Below are positions 1 through 8,237 of a stretch of DNA of 64,000 bases, piece by piece. The DNA lies in NCBI RefSeq assembly GCF_040786275.1, contig NZ_JBFMVT010000002.1, positions 2,480,001 to 2,544,000 of the forward strand. Reading direction: 5' to 3'. Source of the DNA: Buttiauxella gaviniae (GTDB taxonomy: Bacteria > Pseudomonadota > Gammaproteobacteria > Enterobacterales > Enterobacteriaceae). Numbering within the stretch: position 1 is the first letter of the stretch; each line of letters opens with the position of its first letter. The position numbers and the translations under genes were made by a program. Under the pieces are notes generated by a model. It made no database searches and had not been told where the DNA came from. It worked only from the letters and a program-made list of their open reading frames with translations.

Positions 1-527
1 TTGTCTTGTGTCGTCCAAAGCGATTCAATTTCCACTTCTGGCGTGGTTTCCATTAACGTGTTGAAACTAGCTTCATTCATGTCCGTAAATTGGCGGCCAT
101 CTTTTTCGCGCTCGCCGTCGCCATACTTGAATGACACGTACCAGATACCATCAAGTTTGAGGGCGGTTGTCAGGTTCTGCATTATCGTTGGTAATTCCTG
201 CGCGGGAACGTGGAGAAGGGAAGCGCAGCACCAGATACCGTCGTATTTTTCCTTTGCATCCACATCGGCGAATGTCATCTGCTGAACAGATAAACCAATG
301 TGCTGGATTGCTAACGCCACCATTTCTGACGAGGCATCGAACGCTTCAACTTGATAACCCATTTCATGGAATGCTTTGGCGTCACGACCGGAACCGCATC
401 CAGCATCTAATACCTTCGCGCCTTGCGGTAAATGACAGGTAAAAGTTTCATACAGCGCGCTCATATCGACATTCACCGTGCCATCAAAAAAGTTCTGCGC
501 GTTGTTTTGGTAATAATTAAGCGTCAT
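1..527 (-). CDS. Class I SAM-dependent methyltransferase, 3' end cut by the window
   Basis: Reading leftward from an ATG at 527, the frame stays open to base 1, so about 175 residues of a longer protein are visible. A glycine-rich SAM-binding motif I (VLDAGCGSGRD) lies near residues 39-49, followed by an acidic motif (EAFDAS), which is typical of small Rossmann-fold methyltransferases. The start codon overlaps the stop of the upstream HNH gene as ATGA, so the two are probably translationally coupled. Substrate cannot be told from sequence: small molecule, protein and nucleic acid are all possible, and no NPPY-type DNA methylase motif is visible in this part. It lies upstream of leuX, outside the island whose repeats I can see. 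Confidence 0.8.
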   Translation of the reverse strand, partial: MTLNYYQNNAQNFFDGTVNVDMSALYETFTCHLPQGAKVLDAGCGSGRDAKAFHEMGYQVEAFDASSEMVALAIQHIGLSVQQMTFADVDAKEKYDGIWCCASLLHVPAQELPTIMQNLTTALKLDGIWYVSFKYGDGEREKDGRQFTDMNEASFNTLMETTPEVEIESLWTTQD

Positions 528-1543
528 CAGAATGTTGCCTCACCTTCGGCTTTCGGTTCCCAGGTATGGAAAAGCCTGTTGTTTTTCGCAGCTTGCCAGT
601 TCTTTTCAAGGAAGTCTTTGCGTTGAGTTGTCTGGTTACCCGTCTGATTCACGATGGTTTCATGCAGAGGCAGCTTGCTTTGAACAAAGTACTCGTTCCG
701 CGCATGAAGACGCTGCAATAGTTTACGGCTTGGTAAATGCGCGAATTTGCCTGCCTCACCCCGGTTACAGCACTGGCATGCCAAAACTAGATTCCACACG
801 CCATTGATATTGTTGACCTCATTACGGGCCATCCATGGAATAAAATGGTCAACGTCAGCCAGTTCGGAGTCGCCCGGTATCAGGCTAATGGTGCGGAAGC
901 AGTAAAAGCAACGCCCTTTCTGGTAACCATTCAGGCTATCCCTGCAACTGGTGATATTCACCCGACGCGCATTGATATGGCTAAACAGAAGCTGTTCCTG
1001 CTCATCGAACTCAACGGTAACAAGGTTGCGGGAAACACCCATCGCCCAGGCCTGCTCAACCAGATTCCAGCGCGCGTTCGTCTCGTAAACCAGGTTCTGA
1101 TATTGCGGCCGCTCACTGAGCTGAAAGAAGTTATCAGTAAGACGAATTCCCTTTGCTGTTTTGCGCTCATCAAGGAAAAAACGTTTCTCAATTTCGCCCG
1201 CATTCACATTATGGAAAGCATCAATCACATTGCTAAAACCAAGGCGCACTGTGGTTTCTATCAACTTATCTTGCGTGATTTCACCGTTATTGAATTGCAC
1301 ACAGGTTTCCAGATACTGGCTGCCCCGAGATGTGATTTGCTTTGGCGCATGTAAAAGATGTTGGCAAAGATGCCGACTAAACGGAACGGCGAGATCTTCA
1401 AGCGTGACCAGATCGCTACCTGACTTATCCACTTCATACAACGCATGTGCGAGAGCAAATTTGTAAGATGCGACGTTTCTTCCAAAAAGGATCACGCCGC
1501 GCCAATAGTTCTCAAGCGTAGGATCGGTCTGATAAAAATCCAT
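527..1543 (-). CDS. HNH endonuclease domain protein
   Basis: 338 residues. The C-terminal half carries an HNH nuclease module: CxxC at 212-215, the DVDHFIP core with the catalytic-type His at 233, NLVLACQCCN at 251-260 giving the second Cys pair and the Asn. This is the zinc-binding HNH form also found in McrA-like and many restriction or mobile nucleases. The first 200 residues have no motif I recognise. The gene is the first of a minus-strand pair with a methyltransferase (ATGA overlap). A nuclease coupled to a methyltransferase suggests restriction or modification, but this is inference; the partner shows no clear DNA-methylase motif. Confidence 0.85.
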   Translation of the reverse strand: MDFYQTDPTLENYWRGVILFGRNVASYKFALAHALYEVDKSGSDLVTLEDLAVPFSRHLCQHLLHAPKQITSRGSQYLETCVQFNNGEITQDKLIETTVRLGFSNVIDAFHNVNAGEIEKRFFLDERKTAKGIRLTDNFFQLSERPQYQNLVYETNARWNLVEQAWAMGVSRNLVTVEFDEQEQLLFSHINARRVNITSCRDSLNGYQKGRCFYCFRTISLIPGDSELADVDHFIPWMARNEVNNINGVWNLVLACQCCNRGEAGKFAHLPSRKLLQRLHARNEYFVQSKLPLHETIVNQTGNQTTQRKDFLEKNWQAAKNNRLFHTWEPKAEGEATF

Positions 1544-1820
1544 TCACGTTTTCTCGGTTACGGTTTGGCAATGCAGGAGGGAAGTTGGGTTAGTGAAACC
1601 CGTAACAGGATCACATAACAAATGAAAGGTGATGTAAATCGATGAACGATAGATTTTGTGAATTTGTGAAGTAGTGCAGGAAGCGCAGAACCCGTAGGGA
1701 AGGGCAACGAATTGATGATGCGATGGTTTTTTCAGCACTCAGTACGCAAAAGGTAGAATGGGGCTTGCAAGGCAGTCTGTGACAGGTATAATCCCCAACG
1801 TTTTCCGCATACCTCTTCGT

Positions 1821-1905
1821 GCCGAAGTGGCGAAATCGGTAGACGCAGTTGATTCAAAATCAACCGTTGAAAGACGTGCCGGTTCGAGTCCGGCCTTCGG
1901 CACCA
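1821..1905 (+). tRNA. leuX: tRNA-Leu (anticodon CAA)
   Basis: An 85-nt class II tRNA with a long variable arm. The anticodon loop TTCAAAA gives CAA, the T arm is GGTTCGAGTCC, and encoded CCA follows. It matches the well-known leuX sequence closely. leuX is a classic integration site for islands carrying P4-type integrases, and an integrase gene follows at 2104. The tRNA 3' end is repeated near 25884, marking the far end of the island. Confidence 0.96.
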
Positions 1906-1907
1906 TC
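1883..1907 (+). repeat. attL of the leuX island (3' end of leuX)
   Basis: The T-arm and acceptor segment of leuX starting TTCGAGTCCGGCCTTCG and running through CACCATC is repeated at 25884-25907. The left copy is part of a functional tRNA, so the incoming island rebuilt the 3' end of the gene. This supports site-specific insertion by the neighbouring integrase. Confidence 0.85.
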
Positions 1908-1917
1908 GGAACATCAA

Positions 1918-1944
1918 TAGACGTCAACGGACGTCTTTTTTTGT
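1918..1944 (+). terminator. Island-borne terminator after leuX
   Basis: AGACGT, a short loop CAACGG and ACGTCT form a hairpin followed by seven T residues. It lies just inside the island. A different hairpin terminator sits just after the right-hand repeat at 25921, which is probably the original downstream flank of leuX. Confidence 0.7.
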
Positions 1945-2029
1945 GCCTGAAATCCAGTATCCGCAAGGCTTTCCTCGCTTTTTCACTCAACCTAAGTCAA
2001 CCTGATTCAATCTACATCAACTTACTGAT

Positions 2030-2081
2030 GCGGGTACATCTGCGGGTATATCTCGGTTCGATAATGTTTGTACCCACACAG
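2030..2081. promoter_or_regulatory. GGGTAC/GGGTATA repeats at the island's left end
   Basis: GCGGGTACATCTGCGGGTATA at 2030-2050 is echoed by GTGGGTACAAGTGCGGGTATA at 25810-25830 just inside the right end. TTGTACCCACA at 2068-2078 is the inverse of the same core. Copies near both ends, one next to the integrase start, fit integrase arm-binding sites or integrase autoregulation. This is inference from position. Confidence 0.4.
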
Positions 2082-2103
2082 AACCCTTGAAAGGATACTC
2101 ATT

Positions 2104-3369
2104 ATGGCTCTGAGTGATGTGAAAGTTCGTTCGGCTAAGCCTGAAGCAAAAGCCTATAAACTTACTGACGGTGAAGGCATGGTTTTGTTGGTTCACCCGA
2201 ACGGCTCCAAATACTGGCGGCTACGTTATCGCTTCGGTGGTAAAGAGAAGATGCTGGCGCTTGGGAAATACCCTGAGGTTTCGCTGGCGGATGCCAGGGC
2301 GCGCCGGGATGAGGCCCGTAAGCTATTAGCTAATGGTGTTGATCCCAGTGAGAACAAGAAAGCCGTTAAGGTAGAGCAGGAGCAAGAGGCGATAACGTTT
2401 GAAGTGGTTGCCAGAGACTGGCATGCCAGCAATCAGAAATGGTCTACATCGCATAGTGCTCGTGTATTGAAAAGCCTCGAGGATAATCTCTTTGCTACCA
2501 TTGGTAAGCGGAACATTGCGGAACTGAAGACGCGGGATCTTCTTGTACCCATCAAAGCGGTGGAATCATCCGGACGACTCGAAGTTGCGGCTCGTTTGCA
2601 ACAGCGGACTACCGCGATTATGCGGTTTGCTGTGCAGAGTGGTTTAATCGACTACAACCCAGCGCAAGAGATTGCCGGTGCGGTTGCTACGGCGAAAAGA
2701 CAGCATCGTGCTGCTCTGGAACTTAATCGCATTCCTGAATTGCTTCACCGCATCGATCATTACTCCGGCAGACACTTAACTCGATTAGCTGTCGAGCTCA
2801 CTTTATTAGTGTTTATCCGCTCAAGTGAACTACGTTTTGCACGCTGGTCAGAAGTAGATTTTGAAACGGCCATGTGGACGATTCCAGGTGAGCGTGAACC
2901 GCTGGAGGGTGTAAAGCATTCTCAGCGTGGTTCGAAGATGCGAACTCCCCATCTTGTTCCCTTGTCGCGGCAGGCTATAGCCATTTTGGAAAAGATTAAA
3001 AGCATGAGCTGGAATCGTGAGCTGATTTTCGTAGGCGATCACGATCCGCGTAGGCCGATGAGTGAGAACACGGTTAACAAGGCTTTACGAGTAATGGGGT
3101 ATGACACAAAAGCGGAAGTATGTGGGCATGGATTCAGGACAATGGCCTGTAGCTCATTGATTGAATCGGGATTGTGGTCGAGGGACGCGGTAGAGCGGCA
3201 GATGAGCCATCAGGAGCGTAGCTCTGTTCGGGCAGCTTACATTCATAAGGCCGAACATCTGGGGGAGCGGAGGTTGATGTTGCAGTGGTGGGCTGATTTT
3301 CTGGATGCGAATCGGGAGAAGGCAGTTAGTCCGTTTGATTTTGCTAAAATTAACAACCCTTTGAAATGA
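2104..3369 (+). CDS. P4-type tyrosine integrase
   Basis: 421 residues from the ATG at 2104 (an earlier GTG-type start at 2068 lacks a ribosome site; AAGGA precedes 2104). The N-terminal DUF4102-like arm-binding region (about 1-90) is followed by a core-binding region and the catalytic domain. The tyrosine-recombinase residues are visible: R239, H342-x-x-R345, H369 and Y379. It lies 199 bp after leuX in the usual P4 orientation and is the enzyme expected to insert and excise the 24 kb island. The gene is full length with no frameshift. Confidence 0.93.
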   Translation: MALSDVKVRSAKPEAKAYKLTDGEGMVLLVHPNGSKYWRLRYRFGGKEKMLALGKYPEVSLADARARRDEARKLLANGVDPSENKKAVKVEQEQEAITFEVVARDWHASNQKWSTSHSARVLKSLEDNLFATIGKRNIAELKTRDLLVPIKAVESSGRLEVAARLQQRTTAIMRFAVQSGLIDYNPAQEIAGAVATAKRQHRAALELNRIPELLHRIDHYSGRHLTRLAVELTLLVFIRSSELRFARWSEVDFETAMWTIPGEREPLEGVKHSQRGSKMRTPHLVPLSRQAIAILEKIKSMSWNRELIFVGDHDPRRPMSENTVNKALRVMGYDTKAEVCGHGFRTMACSSLIESGLWSRDAVERQMSHQERSSVRAAYIHKAEHLGERRLMLQWWADFLDANREKAVSPFDFAKINNPLK

Positions 3370-3534
3370 TTTATAACATTATTAAATTGAGTAGCCACTG
3401 TCTGCATTTGGATTGATGATGAGCAGTGCTGCTGATGACTTTTAGTTAGTCATCATTTAGTAAACTCCCCAGCTTATGGCAGAACTCTTTGGTTTGGCGA
3501 TAGGCTGGCAGGTAATCTACTGAAATATAAATAT

Positions 3535-3621
3535 ATTATATTTATAGGAATAGTTTGTTCTGTCAATTTGAGCCTATTGAGTGTAGTAGCGTTGCAATGC
3601 AAAATGCATTACATTTATAGG
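3535..3621. promoter_or_regulatory. Direct and inverted repeats upstream of the RHH/hsdR genes
   Basis: The 14-mer ATTATATTTATAGG at 3535-3548 recurs with one change at 3608-3621, 73 bp apart. Between them AATGC-AAAAT-GCATT (3596-3610) forms an inverted repeat. These sit directly upstream of a ribbon-helix-helix gene and are candidate operators for it and for the restriction operon. No experiment supports this. Confidence 0.35.
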
Positions 3622-3644
3622 CCTTAGCATTGAGGGTTCCGCCT

Positions 3645-3827
3645 ATGACTCGCCTTAAAGACGAAACACTTTCTATACGCACGTCTGCCGATATTAAACA
3701 GCTTCTTCGCCTAGCAGCTGATCGTGAGCGTCGCTCTGTCGCTTCAATGATTGAGATTTTGATTGTGGATTATGCGAAGACGCACGGACTAACGTCGGAC
3801 CAATCTAAAAATCAAACTGCCGAATAG
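3645..3827 (+). CDS. Small ribbon-helix-helix-type DNA-binding protein
   Basis: 60 residues from the ATG at 3645, behind GAGGG; a TTG at 3630 is possible but poorer. The pattern LSIRTSADIKQLLRLAADR followed by RSVASMIEILI is typical of the Arc/MetJ fold: one beta strand and two helices. It precedes hsdR by 84 bp in the same direction and may regulate the restriction operon. An orphan antitoxin is the alternative; I see no toxin gene next to it. Confidence 0.65.
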   Translation: MTRLKDETLSIRTSADIKQLLRLAADRERRSVASMIEILIVDYAKTHGLTSDQSKNQTAE

Positions 3828-3911
3828 CTCACGTTTTAATGCCTCATTCAACGAAAGCAGCAGCTTAGTCAAGCACAAGAGCAAATTGATATTGAGGTGA
3901 GGAATTCACTT

Positions 3912-6884
3912 ATGAGTACGACTGAAAACCAAATTGAGTTGGACCTTCTTGCCAAGCTGGCTGAGTTAAAATATACACTTCGACCCGACATTCGTGATCG
4001 TGCATCCCTCGAAAAAAATTTCCGGGCGAAGTTTGAGGCTCTCAATAGAGTTCATCTGACCGATAGTGAGTTCCAGCGTTTACTCGATTCTATCATTACA
4101 CCTGACGTGTACAATGCTGCTCAGACATTACGCAATATCAACAGCTTCGAGCGAGATGATGGAACACCGCTAAACTACAGCTTGGTTAACATTAATGACT
4201 GGTGTAAGAACGACTTCGAGGTCGTTAATCAGTTGCGCATTAACACCGAGAATAGCCATCATCGCTATGATGTAATGCTACTCATAAACGGTGTACCAGT
4301 GGTGCAGATCGAGCTTAAAACACTGTCCGTTAGCCCACGCCGAGCTATGCAGCAAATCGTGGATTACAAAACCGATCCTGGCAATGGTTACGGAAAGACA
4401 CTGCTGTGTTTCATTCAGCTCTTCATCGTCAGCAACCGTTCTGATACTTGGTACTTCGCAAACAATAATGCACGACATTTTAGCTTTAATGCAGATGAAC
4501 GCTTTTTGCCTGTCTACCAGTTCGCTAGTGAAGATAACAAAAAAATTACCCTGCTAGACAGATTCGCTGATAAGTTCTTGGCCAAGTGTACATTGGGGCA
4601 GATGATTAGCCGTTTTATGGTTTTAGTTGCCAGTGAACAGAAGCTATTGATGATGCGCCCGTACCAAATCTATGCGGTCAAGGCTATCGTCGAGTGTATT
4701 CATCAGAACTGTGGAAACGGCTACATCTGGCATACCACTGGTTCAGGTAAGACGCTGACATCTTTCAAAGCATCTACTTTGCTCAAGGACAATCCAGACA
4801 TCGAAAAATGCCTTTTCGTAGTGGATCGTAAAGACTTGGACCGACAGACCCGGGAAGAATTTAACCGTTTTCAGGAAGGCTGCGTAGAAGAGAACACTAA
4901 CACAGAAACACTGGTGCGCCGACTTTTGTCCGACGACTATGCTGATAAGGTTATTGTTACTACTATCCAGAAGTTGGGTCTGGCGCTGGACGGCACAAAT
5001 AAACGTAGCTACAAAGAGCGCTTGGAGCCGTTGCGAGACGCCCGTATCGTGTTTATCTTTGATGAATGCCATCGCTCGCAATTTGGCGAAAATCACAAGG
5101 CTATAAAAGAATTTTTCCCCAACGCTCAGCTTTTTGGCTTCACAGGGACGCCCATCTTTGAGGCGAATGCTAGCTATCAGCAAATTGAAGGCCAGCAAGC
5201 CAGCCTACGTACCACTAAAGACTTATTTGATCGGTGTCTGCACCAGTACACTATCACTCATGCTATCGAAGATCGCAACGTCTTACGCTTTCATATAGAT
5301 TATTTCAAACCCGAAGGAAAGAATCCACCGAAGCCCGGTGAAGGGATAGCTAAATCTAAGGTTATCGAAACCATTCTTTCCAAGCATGATTCTGCTACCA
5401 ACGGACGCAAATTTAACGCTGTTCTGGCGACAGCCAGCATCAACGACGCTATCGAATATTTTGAGTTATTTTCGAGCATTCAGATACAAAATGCAGAAAA
5501 AGATGCTGAATTTAGAGCACTGAACATAGCATGCGTGTTTTCACCACCTTCTGAAGGTAACAAAGACGTTCAGCAGATACAGGAAGATCTGCCGCAGGAG
5601 AAAGAAGATAACCAGCAAGATCCTGAAGGTAAGAAAGCTGCACTTACTCGTATCATTGCCGAATATAATGCCCGTTTCGGGACCAATCATCGTATAAGCG
5701 AATTTGATTCTTACTATCAGGACGTACAAAAGCGCATCAAGGATCAGCAGTATCCCAACACAGATTTATCTGCTGCGCAAAAAATTGACATCACCATCGT
5801 AGTAGACATGCTACTTACAGGTTTTGACTCCAAATACCTTAATACATTGTACGTGGACAAAAATCTCAAACACCATGGTTTAATTCAGGCATTTTCACGA
5901 ACTAACCGTGTTCTCAACGATACCAAGCCATACGGTAATATTCTTGATTTTCGTCAGCAACAGAAATCGGTAGAAGGAGCCATTGCTCTCTTTTCTGGTG
6001 AGCAAATAGATAACCCGCGTGAGATATGGCTGGTAGATGCCGCACCTAAAGTGATTGATAACCTACAAAATGCCACGCGAAAGCTGGCCGATTTTATGCA
6101 ATCACAGGGATTGACTAATGCACCGGAAGAAGTAGCCAACCTTAAAGGTGATGTCGCCAGAGCGCAATTCGTAAACCTGTTCAAGGATGTTCAGAGACTC
6201 AAAACTCAGCTTGACCAATATACCGATCTTTCTGAAGAGCAGAAGCAGCAGATTGAGAGCATAGTACCGTCAGATCAATTGCAAGGATTCAAGGGTGTCT
6301 ATCTGGAAACAGCTAAGCGCCTGAAGGAAAAACAAGATAAAGATCAGTCAATTCCAGAAGTACAACAACTTGATTTTGAGTTTGTGCTCTTTGCTTCTGC
6401 GGTTATTGATTACGATTTTATCATGGGTCTTATTGCTAACCTGACTCAACAGAAACCAGGAAAACTCACTCTGAACCGCGAAGAACTCATTGGCCTAATT
6501 CAGTCTGATGCCAAGTTTATTGATGAGCGTGAAGATATTGCTGAGTACATCCGTGGTCTGCCGGTAAATGAAGCATTAAACGAAAAACAGATTCGAACGG
6601 GTTTTGCACACTTCAAAGCAGAAAAAAAGGCGAAAGAAGTCACTGACATCGCAACCCGACATGAACTCGCACCTGATGCCTTACAGGTTTTTGTTGATGA
6701 AATTCTGCGTCGCCGTATCTTTGATGGCGAACGCCTTTCTGAATTAATGTCTCCGCTGAATCTAGGCTGGAAAGCGCGCACGCAGAAAGAACTGGCGCTT
6801 ATGGAGGAGCTAGCACCGTTTCTGCACAAACTAGCACAAGGGCGTGAGATCACGGGACTATCAGCCTATGAAGAAGACCGATAA
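3912..6884 (+). CDS. hsdR: Type I restriction enzyme, R (motor/nuclease) subunit
   Basis: 990 residues from the ATG at 3912, which has a strong GAGGTGAGG ribosome site (a GTG lies at 3897). The N-terminal PD-(D/E)xK nuclease is visible as D120 and E134-x-K136 (QIELKT). The SF2 motor follows: Walker A TGSGKT at 276-281, DECH at 384-387, then FGFTGTP. HsdR translocates DNA towards the complex and cuts unmethylated DNA. Length is normal for the family. The gene order of this operon, R-S-PrrC-M, differs from the common R-M-S or M-S-R layouts. Confidence 0.95.
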   Translation: MSTTENQIELDLLAKLAELKYTLRPDIRDRASLEKNFRAKFEALNRVHLTDSEFQRLLDSIITPDVYNAAQTLRNINSFERDDGTPLNYSLVNINDWCKNDFEVVNQLRINTENSHHRYDVMLLINGVPVVQIELKTLSVSPRRAMQQIVDYKTDPGNGYGKTLLCFIQLFIVSNRSDTWYFANNNARHFSFNADERFLPVYQFASEDNKKITLLDRFADKFLAKCTLGQMISRFMVLVASEQKLLMMRPYQIYAVKAIVECIHQNCGNGYIWHTTGSGKTLTSFKASTLLKDNPDIEKCLFVVDRKDLDRQTREEFNRFQEGCVEENTNTETLVRRLLSDDYADKVIVTTIQKLGLALDGTNKRSYKERLEPLRDARIVFIFDECHRSQFGENHKAIKEFFPNAQLFGFTGTPIFEANASYQQIEGQQASLRTTKDLFDRCLHQYTITHAIEDRNVLRFHIDYFKPEGKNPPKPGEGIAKSKVIETILSKHDSATNGRKFNAVLATASINDAIEYFELFSSIQIQNAEKDAEFRALNIACVFSPPSEGNKDVQQIQEDLPQEKEDNQQDPEGKKAALTRIIAEYNARFGTNHRISEFDSYYQDVQKRIKDQQYPNTDLSAAQKIDITIVVDMLLTGFDSKYLNTLYVDKNLKHHGLIQAFSRTNRVLNDTKPYGNILDFRQQQKSVEGAIALFSGEQIDNPREIWLVDAAPKVIDNLQNATRKLADFMQSQGLTNAPEEVANLKGDVARAQFVNLFKDVQRLKTQLDQYTDLSEEQKQQIESIVPSDQLQGFKGVYLETAKRLKEKQDKDQSIPEVQQLDFEFVLFASAVIDYDFIMGLIANLTQQKPGKLTLNREELIGLIQSDAKFIDEREDIAEYIRGLPVNEALNEKQIRTGFAHFKAEKKAKEVTDIATRHELAPDALQVFVDEILRRRIFDGERLSELMSPLNLGWKARTQKELALMEELAPFLHKLAQGREITGLSAYEEDR

Positions 6885-6953
6885 TGAAAGCAGGTTGGAC
6901 ATGGGTTATCTGCACATTAAGCGATATGTAAATTTTAATAAGTGATTGATTTT

Positions 6954-8237
6954 ATGAATAAAAAAATGAATGGCGATGTTAAGCAATTTGTTCCTAGCTT
7001 GCGCTTTCAATCATTTAAAGCCTCAGGTCCATGGGAATTTAAGCCATTGAGTCAACTGGCTCAGCGCTCAACACGTAAAAATGTGGATCGTAAAATAACC
7101 CGGGTCTTAACAAACTCAGCAGAGTTTGGGGTGATTGATCAGCGTGATTTTTTCGAAAAAGACATTGCTAACCAAGGCAATCTCCAAGGGTATTATGTTG
7201 TAGAAGAAGGAAGCTATGTTTATAACCCACGTATCTCAACGATGGCTCCTGTTGGACCGATTTCAAAAAATAAAATCGGATTAGGGGTGATGTCGCCGTT
7301 GTATACGGTTTTCAAGTTTAATAATAGAGAAAATGATTTTTACGCTCATTACTTCAAGTCAACACATTGGCATCAATATATGCGCCAAGTTTCAAGTACA
7401 GGGGCGCGCCATGACCGAATGAGCATCAGTAATAATGCTTTTATGGAACTACCACTTCCTGTCTCTACGCCGAAAGAGCAAGAAAAAATCGCTGACTGTC
7501 TGTCTTCTTTGGATGACCTACTCACAGCAGAAGCCCAGAAACTGGATGCGTTGAAGAAATATAAAAAAGGCGTGTTGCAACAGATTTTTCCTCGTGAAGG
7601 TGAAGCTGTGCCACGGTTGCGGTTTCCTAAGTTTCGTGAAAGTGAAAAGTGGAATACGGTGGTTGTGGCTGAAATATGCGAAGTCAATCCTTCTAAAGCT
7701 AGCCGGCAAGATAATGAGTTGGTTAGCTTTATCCCAATGGCTTCCGTTTCTGAAGATGGCCGGATAACAAATCCAGAGATTCGAGCGTACGCAGATGTCA
7801 AAAAAGGTTATACCGCTTTTGCTGAAAATGATGTAATTATTGCAAAAATAACGCCTTGCTTTGAAAATGGAAAGGCTGCGATTGCGAGAGGTTTGAAAAA
7901 TGGACTGGGTTTCGGCAGTACGGAATTTCATGTATTTCGGGCTTCCAAATCTTGCTTGCCAGAGTTCTTATTTTTGCAATTGTATCGAGATGAAGTTCGG
8001 ACTGTTGGAGCTAGAAGCATGATAGGGAATGCCGGGCAGCGACGTGTTCCTGTGTCATTTTTCGAATCATTACCGTTTTATTTGCCATCTATTGATGAGC
8101 AACAAATGATCGTCGGTTTCCTCTCTACGCTTGATGAACAACTGAGCGCAATAAAAAAGCAAATAGACATTCTGAAAACCCACAAAAAAGGCTTGATGCA
8201 GCAGCTTTTCCCCGTGTTTGATAGGATATCAGCATGA
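6954..8237 (+). CDS. hsdS: Type I restriction enzyme, S (specificity) subunit
   Basis: About 427 residues from the ATG at 6954; an ATG at 6966 is also possible and neither has a clear ribosome site. Two target-recognition domains are separated by conserved helices: PLPVSTPKEQEKIADCLSSL with KKYKKGVLQQIF at mid-protein, and LPSIDEQQMIVGFLSTLDE with KTHKKGLMQQLF at the C-terminus. The two halves thus recognise the two parts of a bipartite site. The stop overlaps the PrrC start as ATGA. Confidence 0.93.
   Translation: MNKKMNGDVKQFVPSLRFQSFKASGPWEFKPLSQLAQRSTRKNVDRKITRVLTNSAEFGVIDQRDFFEKDIANQGNLQGYYVVEEGSYVYNPRISTMAPVGPISKNKIGLGVMSPLYTVFKFNNRENDFYAHYFKSTHWHQYMRQVSSTGARHDRMSISNNAFMELPLPVSTPKEQEKIADCLSSLDDLLTAEAQKLDALKKYKKGVLQQIFPREGEAVPRLRFPKFRESEKWNTVVVAEICEVNPSKASRQDNELVSFIPMASVSEDGRITNPEIRAYADVKKGYTAFAENDVIIAKITPCFENGKAAIARGLKNGLGFGSTEFHVFRASKSCLPEFLFLQLYRDEVRTVGARSMIGNAGQRRVPVSFFESLPFYLPSIDEQQMIVGFLSTLDEQLSAIKKQIDILKTHKKGLMQQLFPVFDRISA

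Noticed and set aside
845-1354. 169-codon plus-strand frame opposite the HNH gene
   Set aside because: Antisense to a gene with clear HNH motifs; its translation has no recognisable pattern.
4743-5198. 151-codon minus-strand frame in hsdR
   Set aside because: Antisense to the helicase motifs of hsdR; no independent support.
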